A stretch of 64,000 nt of DNA. It comes from an uncultured Nitrospira sp. Its GTDB lineage: Bacteria; Nitrospirota; Nitrospiria; Nitrospirales; Nitrospiraceae. Within the stretch, counting starts at the first letter, position 1; each line of letters begins with the position of its first letter. The stretch spans positions 117,469 through 181,468 of the forward strand of contig CABVSA010000002.1 in the NCBI GenBank assembly GCA_902500805.1. Direction: 5' to 3'. Under the pieces are notes generated by a model. The model was not told where the DNA came from. It did no database searches and saw only the letters and a program-made list of their open reading frames with translations. The position numbers were made by a program, and so were the translations under genes. Shown piece after piece: positions 57,835 to 64,000 of the stretch.

Positions 57835-59613
57835 ATGTTGCTCGTGTCGGTACGGTCGCGTCCAGTGCCGGTCGGATCAGCCTCGGAGGGCTACAGCGAG
57901 TCAATGCCTGATTTCGACTGTGGCGACCTGCGTGTCAGCATCCGTACAGGCCCTCTCTTTGGTTTCCGATGTAAGATCGGCGACTTGATCGTCGTCGGGG
58001 AATCATGTTTCCCACTTAAGGAGAGCGACACTCGTTCCCTTGAGGAGGGGATTCTGAATGGTACGCCACTCGACGTGCTTCTCGGCGATCGCATACTAGT
58101 GCTCGTCGTGATTGACCCTTCCAAGCGAGTTGTGACGATTGCCCATAGCATTGCGAGTTGGAGACCATGTTACTGGTCCGTGAAGCCTGGCTCCTTTACA
58201 TGCGCCACATCCGTGTATGGTCTGAAGGAAGCCGGGCACGAAGTGGCATGGGATCCCACATGCATGCCGGAGTATCTGATGTACCGGTTCGTTGCTCCCC
58301 CGCGATCGATCCTCCGCGGATTCAGAAAGCTCGCGGGCGGCCAACTACTCGTCGTTGGCCTCGAAGAAGGACGGGTCCTTGAAGATCGGCGCTGGCGCTG
58401 GCCGGATGGAGGAGATATCGATCCCATAGATGATATTGCCAGCCTCCTTTGCCCGCGCGTTGAGGAGTGGTTACAGCGCTTTCCAAATGCAGGGGTTCTC
58501 CTAAGCGGAGGGCTTGATTCCTCACTGCTCGCAGCTCTTGCGCGAGTCATCCATCCAGGCGTGCGCACTTTTTCGTCGAGCTTCTCGTTTGCGAACTCGG
58601 ACGATGGTGAGGATCAGTACGCCTTGTCCATGGCGCGTCATCTGGGCGTCGTCCATCAGGTCCACGACACGACTCATGAACGATATTTGAGAGGGTGGGT
58701 TGAGAGCATCCATGCTGCTGAGGAACCTGTCCACCATCTTCAATCCGTGCTTTTGCACATTTTGTTTCAGGATCGTGCCGCAGGTAGCCACGGTGCGGTC
58801 CTTTGCGGCGAGGGTGCCGATTGCATCATTGGGAATGCTTCCCACAACTTTCTCTATCGCCACCGGAGTGCGATTTCTGTTCTCCGAACCATGCGCGTTA
58901 ACTCTGCATTGGCACCACTCGTGGACGCTCTCGGCTGGCACAGTTCGTGGGGCACGCTCCTCAGTCGGCGGTATGATCGCCAACTATCATCGGCTGACCA
59001 CTTCCTCTGGCTTCTTGGCCGGTTTGGCGATCGCGGCATCATACAGCGGATCTTGTCCTGTGATGACGCAGCGCTCCTCGGTGAGCGCCCGTTGCTCCTT
59101 GAGGCCTATTGTGATCGATCATTACTTGATCAAGTTACCGCACTGGCTCTACTGTCAGAGGGACACGCCACGATAGCGATTTGGGGGAAACTCGCAGAGG
59201 CTTGTGGCATCCTCCTTGCCTGCCCGTATACGAGCCCCTCAGTTCTTGCATCGGTGCTGCCTGTGCCATGGGAGGTGAAACTTCGAGAGAAAAAGCACCT
59301 CGTTCGTGCCGCCTTGCGGCAACTTGGGGTCCCTGAAACTCTTGTCACACGTCGGAAGCTGAGCTTCGGCTTTCCTGTACGATTTTGGGCTCCCAAGGGG
59401 GCCCTCTTCCAGCCAATCATAGATATGGCTACGCAAGTACACAACGCAGGTGCCCTGGAGTCATTGCAGGGAGAGGAGGAGGGTGCTTCGATGGTATTGT
59501 GGTGCCTTCTTAACCAATTTCTATGGGCACAGTTGTTCGAGGTCGGTCGGTCGGTCGAGGATCTGTCAGGAGAGATCCTCGACCGACGCCGTACTGCCGC
59601 CAGATCTCGTTGA
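57835..59613 (+). CDS. Asparagine-synthase-like amidotransferase without the glutaminase Cys
   Basis: A 592-residue protein. The C-terminal synthetase domain has the PP-loop L-L-S-G-G-L-D-S-S near residues 221-229 and further AsnB-type motifs (S-S-S-F-S-F-A-N-S-D-D-G-E-D, C-G-E-G-A-D-C). The N-terminal half resembles the glutaminase fold but the protein starts M-L-L-V-S-V, so there is no Cys at position 2 and glutamine-dependent ammonia release is unlikely. It may use free ammonia or an amine, or act as an amide-forming ligase. GAGGTGAAC precedes the ATG. It ends the polysaccharide locus, 141 bp after the ATP-grasp gene. Confidence 0.88.
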   Translation: MLLVSVRSRPVPVGSASEGYSESMPDFDCGDLRVSIRTGPLFGFRCKIGDLIVVGESCFPLKESDTRSLEEGILNGTPLDVLLGDRILVLVVIDPSKRVVTIAHSIASWRPCYWSVKPGSFTCATSVYGLKEAGHEVAWDPTCMPEYLMYRFVAPPRSILRGFRKLAGGQLLVVGLEEGRVLEDRRWRWPDGGDIDPIDDIASLLCPRVEEWLQRFPNAGVLLSGGLDSSLLAALARVIHPGVRTFSSSFSFANSDDGEDQYALSMARHLGVVHQVHDTTHERYLRGWVESIHAAEEPVHHLQSVLLHILFQDRAAGSHGAVLCGEGADCIIGNASHNFLYRHRSAISVLRTMRVNSALAPLVDALGWHSSWGTLLSRRYDRQLSSADHFLWLLGRFGDRGIIQRILSCDDAALLGERPLLLEAYCDRSLLDQVTALALLSEGHATIAIWGKLAEACGILLACPYTSPSVLASVLPVPWEVKLREKKHLVRAALRQLGVPETLVTRRKLSFGFPVRFWAPKGALFQPIIDMATQVHNAGALESLQGEEEGASMVLWCLLNQFLWAQLFEVGRSVEDLSGEILDRRRTAARSR

Positions 59614-59869
59614 CAAGGGATATGAAGCTCGTAGCGTGTAAGCTCTGGAGCACTCTAAAATCCGCTTGATCATCTCCGCTACTGTGTGGCTTAAAAAATC
59701 AGATAGGGTCCTCGCATCGTGCGGCCAAGCGAATCTTCACCTGGTCTGATGGCGGACGTCTTGCGGACTATGCTGAGGTTCGCCGATCGACCGCTCTACT
59801 CCCACGAGGCTCCCGAACTATGTCCTCCAACAAGATAATCCTTATGGATCAACCCAGACTAATCGAATT
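59614..59869. other. Non-coding stretch between the amidotransferase gene and the IS200/IS605 element
   Basis: No convincing coding frame or RNA gene is seen. The right limit is set by the approximate left end of the insertion element, so the gene-free interval to the transposase ATG is 347 bp in total. Confidence 0.5.
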
Positions 59870-60430
59870 CCATCTAATTGCGCGGGAGTTCCCCACCTGG
59901 GAGGGTGGGGGTGTGAGCAGGGCGCCGTCTGTTGCTCGCCTGGTGCGATGATGGCCGTCGATGAAACTCCATCGACAGGCTCATGTGGTGTACAAGACTC
60001 AGTACCATTTGGTGTGGGTGACGCGGTATCGGCGAAAAATCCTCGTGCCCGGAGTAGCTGAATACCTGAAGAAGGTCCTCCGGAGCGTGCGGGAATTTCA
60101 CCCCGATTGGTTTCTGGAGGAAATTGGCGTGGATCGGGACCATGTCCATTTGCACATGGTGATTCCACCGAAATACGCGGTTTCAAGGGTGGTGGAAACC
60201 TTGAAAAGTGTGACCAGTCGGCAGCTGAAAGAGAAATTCCCGCACATGGTACGCAAAGTGTATTGGGATGGTGGCGGAGTTTGGGCACGAGGATTTTTCG
60301 CCTCCACAGTGGGCATCAACGAGGCCACGATTCGGCACGATGTCCAGCACCAAGGCGAGCAGGAGACGGGTCAAGCGCAGCTTGAATTGTGAGGAGACCC
60401 CGCCTGGAAGGGCGGGGTTCTTCATGAACC
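59870..60430 (+). mobile_element. IS200/IS605-type insertion element (probably inactive)
   Basis: A small element with a single Y1 transposase gene flanked by subterminal hairpins: CCCCACC (59,891-59,897) with GGTGGGG (59,904-59,910) on the left, and ACCCCGCC (60,397-60,404) with GGCGGGGT (60,411-60,418) on the right. There are no terminal inverted repeats, as expected for this family. Exact ends cannot be fixed without a reference copy. It lies between the polysaccharide locus and the beta-helix genes. Confidence 0.8.
59961..60392 (+). CDS. tnpA: IS200/IS605 family transposase TnpA with Tyr127 replaced by Asp
   Basis: A 143-residue Y1 transposase. The HUH pair is H63 and H65 in H-V-H-L-H-M-V, and the fold motifs (Y-H-L-V-W-V-T-R-Y-R, S-R-Q-L-K-E-K-F) are normal. 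At residue 127, where the catalytic Tyr of this family lies (I-R-x-Y-V), the codon is GAT (Asp) at 60,339-60,341, giving I-R-H-D-V-Q-H-Q. Without the Tyr nucleophile the single-strand cleavage reaction should fail, so the copy is probably dead unless another copy acts in trans. Confidence 0.9.
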   Translation: MKLHRQAHVVYKTQYHLVWVTRYRRKILVPGVAEYLKKVLRSVREFHPDWFLEEIGVDRDHVHLHMVIPPKYAVSRVVETLKSVTSRQLKEKFPHMVRKVYWDGGGVWARGFFASTVGINEATIRHDVQHQGEQETGQAQLEL

Positions 60431-60445
60431 GCTCCATGCCCCTTC

Positions 60446-61714
60446 CTAATTAATCACGAGCGCCGTTGGTTCGAGCGGTGATCGGGTGTCGGCATCAGTG
60501 GTGTATTCGTAGGCGCCGATATCAGGGGCACGTCCACGGGGGCGAGGAGCGCCGTTGAAATCTATTTGAACCGTCGCGAGAGGCAAACCCGCGTCAATGG
60601 CCGGGCTTCGTGCGGTTAGAGCAAAATTCGGCGATGCCGGAACCGTGGCTGGCGCATTGATAAACCCCGGATTGCTCACATTCACGAGGTTGCCGGATTG
60701 TGTGTAATGGACCCCTTCTGTTGCCCCCGTTACACCAAGGCAATTTTTTCCACTCGCATAGCAGAGGTTGTTTCTAATTGTAACGCCCTTTCCACCCATC
60801 CCAGTGAAAAATATGCCTTGCCCCCCGGTCGAACGGCTCGCCTGGTGATTCTCGAATAAAATATTGTTCTCAATCCGAATGTTATTCGAAAGGGATCCCC
60901 ACAGCAGAATTCCTGGGCCGTACGAATGATAGGCTGAGACATTATGGGCAATCACCCAATTCGCCGCGCCGGCAAACTCTGGCCCCGGATGGCGTATTGG
61001 GCTGTAGGCAGAGGTGGACGACCCGTTCTGTTGAATCCCCACCGCTAAGTTGTCATAGATAATGTTGTTTGTGATGGTGTAGGTATCACCGTGCATATAG
61101 AGGCCGTGTGTCTTATTGCAGATCGTCGTTCCATCTGAACTCAGCCTCCCCCGCGCACACCCGACGAAACTGCCGTTGTGATTGATGATATTTCGCTCAA
61201 ACAGATTGTGGTGTCCTCCGATCCCAAGAATGCCTTGATTGATATTGTCATGAATCCAATTTCTCCGGATAACGGAGTTATGCATGTTGTAAAATTTGAT
61301 TCCGTCATATCCGTTTTTAATCTCGAATCCCTCAATGGTGAGGTAGCCCATCGCAACATTCTGGCCTGCTACGTGTAGGACGGTGACGGTATCGCCCACC
61401 TGCTGATCGACATAGTCAATCACCGGCGATTCGCCAGGGTAATTCAGGAGCCTAATTGGAGCTGTTGCGGTACCCGTTCGTTTAAAACGGATGGTATCTT
61501 CCGTCGAATAGGTTCCTCCGCGAACGAAAGTCGTGTCTCCAGCAACCATGGCCGCTACAGCATACGTGATGGTTCGCCACGGTTTGTCTTCTGTGCCAGG
61601 ATTGCTGTTGTTCCCGGTCGTGGCGACATAGTAGGTGGTTGCGTGGGCCGCAACGGGTGGCAGAAGGACTGAGGCCAGCAGGCAGGCACTGAGTGCTTGG
61701 TTGAATCGAAGCAT
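60446..61714 (-). CDS. Secreted right-handed beta-helix repeat protein, copy A
   Basis: A 422-residue protein with a signal peptide (about 1-26, ending A-H-A) and a DUF1565/beta-helix layout beginning Y-Y-V-A-T-T-G-N-N-S-N-P-G-T, as in pectate-lyase-like and carbohydrate-binding proteins. Beta-helix coils are visible in the middle (N-N-I-I-Y-D-N-L and N-N-I-L-F-E-N). The C-terminal part contains S-P-A-I-D-A-G and D-I-G-A-Y-E-Y, typical of the choice-of-anchor group. A lyase, epimerase or glycan-binding function is possible. GGAGA lies six bases upstream of the ATG. See the near-identical copy B at 62,440. Confidence 0.9.
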   Translation of the reverse strand: MLRFNQALSACLLASVLLPPVAAHATTYYVATTGNNSNPGTEDKPWRTITYAVAAMVAGDTTFVRGGTYSTEDTIRFKRTGTATAPIRLLNYPGESPVIDYVDQQVGDTVTVLHVAGQNVAMGYLTIEGFEIKNGYDGIKFYNMHNSVIRRNWIHDNINQGILGIGGHHNLFERNIINHNGSFVGCARGRLSSDGTTICNKTHGLYMHGDTYTITNNIIYDNLAVGIQQNGSSTSAYSPIRHPGPEFAGAANWVIAHNVSAYHSYGPGILLWGSLSNNIRIENNILFENHQASRSTGGQGIFFTGMGGKGVTIRNNLCYASGKNCLGVTGATEGVHYTQSGNLVNVSNPGFINAPATVPASPNFALTARSPAIDAGLPLATVQIDFNGAPRPRGRAPDIGAYEYTTDADTRSPLEPTALVIN

Positions 61715-62439
61715 CTGGCGTCTCCCCCCTAAGATCTTAAGATAGGTAGATACTCGTCCTCAATACGCTGGGTTTTCGGCAGTGCCCTGTGCGGTAACCG
61801 TGATTGAGGTTCAGTGTCACGTCAAGGGGAGCAACTGTCATGCCGAGTCTGCTGCTCGTAAGCAACTAAGAAATATAAGAGAAGTCAATGTGACTTCGTT
61901 CAAGTTGGTTCACTGCCGTTCATTGGCAGTAAAGGACATGGCGCTTTCCCTCTCGAAACCGGATCAGTCTGAACGGGAAACCGCTAGTGGTCTTACAGGC
62001 TGGCGGAAGAGGTAAGAAGAAGAGTGTGTTGGGGGGAAGCCGATTGGGATGGCCTTATACGATATCTGGGTGCTCATGCTCCGATTCCTAAACTGACCAG
62101 AACTCAAGATCAGCGAGGCCACCTATTTTTCGTGGTGGAAGTGGGATGGGCAGATGGCGTGTTGGAGATTCTGGCTGGGACGCTGGATGAGACACAGTAC
62201 TGCAGTCAGCGGTAGACATGCGGGCAACTCTCGGGCGCCCCATCCGTATGGGTTTCTTCTGTGATGATAGCGCTCTTAGAGAAGAACGCCAAGAAAGGAC
62301 TCATACCGTAACTTGGGACTAAGGACACTCGGTACGGACATTTCCGTATGAAGGCATTGAGCTATTGAGAAACTTGATTGACTGATGAATGGCCTCAATT
62401 TAAGGATTATCTGTTAACTCCTGGTATTGCCGGTCGTCA
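61715..62439. other. Non-coding spacer between the two beta-helix genes
   Basis: About 725 bp between copy A's start and copy B's stop. Two short plus-strand frames exist (61,782-62,015 and 62,024-62,215) but neither has a ribosome-binding site or recognisable motif. Around 61,895-61,940 a sequence resembles the region upstream of copy B at 63,805-63,840 (TTCAAGTTGGTTCAC against TTCGAGCTGGTTCAC), so part of the spacer is probably the ancestral promoter region of copy A. Confidence 0.5.
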
Positions 62440-63660
62440 TCAGCGGTGTTCATAAGCACCAATATCATGGGCGCGTCCATGGGGGCGAGGATTGCCGTTG
62501 AAATCTATTTTAACTGTTGCGAGAGGCAAACCTGCGTCGATGGCCGGGCTTCGTGCGGTCAGGGCAAAATTCGGCGATGCCGGAACCGTAGCTGGCGCAT
62601 TGATAAACCCTGGATTGCTCACATTCACGAGGTTGCCGGATTGTGTGTAATGGACCCATTCGTTGGCTCCAGAGCCAAGAAAGACCATACTACCAGGCGA
62701 AGTCGCGTAAGCGAGATTGTATCTAATCGTAATCCCAGTGCTGGTTGAGGATGCGAAGTCAATCCCCTGTGCAAAACCAGGTTGGTTGACGCTGTTCTCA
62801 TAGAAAATGTTATTTTCGATCCGCGCATTGGCGCACTCAGAACCCCATATGCCGATGCCACCTCGGTGATTTTGGTACGCAATGGTATTGTTGGCAATCA
62901 CCCAATTCGCCGCGCCGGCAAACTCTGGCCCCGGATGGCGTATTGGGCTGTAGGCAGAGGTGGACGACCCGTTCTGTTGAATCCCCACCGCTAAGTTGTC
63001 ATAGATAATGTTGTTTGTGATGGTGTAGGTATCACCGTGCATATAGAGGCCGTGTGTCTTATTGCAGATCGTCGTTCCATCTGAACTCAGCCTCCCCCGC
63101 GCACACCCGACGAAACTGCCGTTGTGATTGATGATATTTCGCTCAAACAGATTGTGGTGTCCTCCGATCCCAAGAATGCCTTGATTGATATTGTCATGAA
63201 TCCAATTTCTCCGGATAACGGAGTTATGCATGTTGTAAAATTTGATTCCGTCATATCCGTTTTTAATCTCGAATCCCTCAATGGTGAGGTAGCCCATCGC
63301 AACATTCTGGCCTGCTACGTGTAGGACGGTGACGGTATCGCCCACCTGCTGATCGACATAGTCAATCACCGGCGATTCGCCAGGGTAATTCAGGAGCCTA
63401 ATTGGAGCTGTTGCGGTACCCGTTCGTTTAAAACGGATGGTATCTTCCGTCGAATAGGTTCCTCCGCGAACGAAAGTCGTGTCTCCAGCAACCATGGCCG
63501 CTACAGCATACGTGATGGTTCGCCACGGTTTGTCTTCTGTGCCAGGATTGCTGTTGTTCCCGGTCGTGGCGACATAGTAGGTGGTTGCGTGGGCCGCAAC
63601 GGGTGGCAGAAGGACTGAGGCCAGCAGGCAGGCACTGAGTGCTTGGTTGAATCGAAGCAT
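62440..63660 (-). CDS. Secreted right-handed beta-helix repeat protein, copy B
   Basis: A 406-residue paralogue of copy A, tandem and in the same orientation at an offset of 1,946 bp. The first about 255 residues are identical to copy A (signal peptide through G-P-E-F-A-G-A-A-N-W-V-I-A). A central cassette then differs strongly, and the last about 75 residues are again nearly identical (H-Y-T-Q-S-G-N-L-V). The ATG at 63,660 has AGGAGA six bases upstream; the frame extends nine codons further. Same predicted fold and likely role as copy A. Confidence 0.9.
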   Translation of the reverse strand: MLRFNQALSACLLASVLLPPVAAHATTYYVATTGNNSNPGTEDKPWRTITYAVAAMVAGDTTFVRGGTYSTEDTIRFKRTGTATAPIRLLNYPGESPVIDYVDQQVGDTVTVLHVAGQNVAMGYLTIEGFEIKNGYDGIKFYNMHNSVIRRNWIHDNINQGILGIGGHHNLFERNIINHNGSFVGCARGRLSSDGTTICNKTHGLYMHGDTYTITNNIIYDNLAVGIQQNGSSTSAYSPIRHPGPEFAGAANWVIANNTIAYQNHRGGIGIWGSECANARIENNIFYENSVNQPGFAQGIDFASSTSTGITIRYNLAYATSPGSMVFLGSGANEWVHYTQSGNLVNVSNPGFINAPATVPASPNFALTARSPAIDAGLPLATVKIDFNGNPRPHGRAHDIGAYEHR

Positions 63661-64000
63661 CTGGCGTCTCCTGATAGTCTGCAACACGCGGAATGCGCGG
63701 CAGCGGTCCCCTGAATAATCTCAGCGACACGTTTGAGAAAATCATCATCGTGCCAAGAGGACCGTTCACCCAGTAAAGGAGAAAATGCATGAAAATGTGT
63801 TCGAGCTGGTTCACACCTATTCATGGGTTGTAAACGGTGTAAGCGGAAAGAGCCACGGGGTTCGTCAGCCCTAACCCTCTGCGGACTGTTCCAAAGGATT
63901 GATGGTAGACGTTCACACAGAAGTTTTCAAGGTTTGAAAAAGTACCTGTAGCTAGCACATCATCTGTCCGGTTTTTGTAGCACGTGAAGTGTCCGGTTTA
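63661..64000. other. Right-edge region, 5' flank of copy B
   Basis: No supported gene. The first part is the promoter/leader region of copy B. The last 36 bp hold two TGTCCGGTTT direct repeats, listed separately. Confidence 0.5.
63965..63999 (+). repeat. Two TGTCCGGTTT direct repeats, possible insertion-sequence end
   Basis: TGTCCGGTTT occurs at 63,965-63,974 and again at 63,990-63,999. Ends beginning TGTCC are found in several insertion-sequence families, so this may be the left end of an element that continues past the window. Low confidence because no transposase is visible. Confidence 0.3.

Noticed and set aside
56656..59613. Lasso-peptide-type biosynthesis locus
   Set aside because: The asparagine-synthase-like protein resembles lasso cyclases, but no transglutaminase-like protease, no credible precursor peptide and no matching exporter were found nearby. 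A glycan-related role is simpler.
59842..60288. Minus-strand frame overlapping the IS200/IS605 transposase
   Set aside because: It is the antisense shadow of the transposase gene and end hairpin, with no family motif.
61782..62015. 77-codon plus-strand frame in the spacer between beta-helix genes
   Set aside because: Part of it aligns with the 5' flank of copy B as non-coding sequence, and no ribosome-binding site or family motif is present.
62024..62215. 63-codon plus-strand frame in the same spacer
   Set aside because: No recognisable motif, no supporting ribosome-binding site, and no neighbour that would explain it. It may be a remnant but cannot be supported.

Overview
The window is a bacterial chromosome segment of about 64 kb. 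It has moderate to high GC, dense genes and Gram-negative outer-membrane genes (a PagL-like barrel, lipoproteins, Wza-like export proteins). Gene content and order fit an environmental Gram-negative of the Nitrospira (Nitrospirota) type: glycogen genes, an indirect tRNA amidation operon, SagB-like and VanZ-like orphans, and heptameric GTGAGGN-type repeats. There is no rRNA gene here, so this assignment is inference from overall style. No tRNA, rRNA or CRISPR array was seen.

Positions 1-18,100 are mainly on the minus strand. They hold a PagL-like lipid A deacylase and a lipoprotein, TPR proteins, glgB (glycogen branching), a DUF4403 lipoprotein, a CDF metal exporter, and a run of tmk, holB, metG and a secreted protein. 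Plus-strand genes between them are a two-domain SagB-type oxidoreductase with an unrecognised partner and a Tat-exported M15/DUF882 peptidase. A decayed ArsB/NhaD-like permease lies at about 10,480-10,700.

Positions 18,300-34,550 form a plus-strand housekeeping block: DUF502, glmU, glmS, gatC, panD, gatA, DUF948, YtxH, gatB, eno, ftsB-like, era, mgtE, recO, DUF971, a lipoprotein and glgA. It covers UDP-GlcNAc supply, tRNA amidation, pantothenate synthesis, glycolysis, division, ribosome assembly, magnesium uptake, repair and glycogen. A long palindromic element separates glmS from gatC.

Positions 35,250-59,620 are a surface-polysaccharide locus. It starts with a divergent LuxR-type regulator and a 966-bp gene-free leader. 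Next come genes for a modified, probably CDP-linked, C-methylated sugar (cytidylyltransferase, SDR, C-methyltransferase, 3,5-epimerase-like, DUF4910, Fe/2OG dioxygenase). Export genes follow (two Wza-like proteins, an outer-membrane barrel, a Wzm/Wzt ABC transporter with a C-terminal glycan-recognition extension), then four glycosyltransferases, a polysaccharide deacetylase and an O-antigen ligase/polymerase. The locus ends with an ATP-grasp protein and an asparagine-synthase-like amidotransferase that has no glutaminase cysteine.

Positions 59,870-64,000 are plastic DNA. They hold an IS200/IS605 element whose transposase has Asp at the catalytic Tyr position, and two tandem secreted beta-helix proteins. 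The beta-helix genes share about 780 bp of apparently identical 5' sequence but have a different central cassette.
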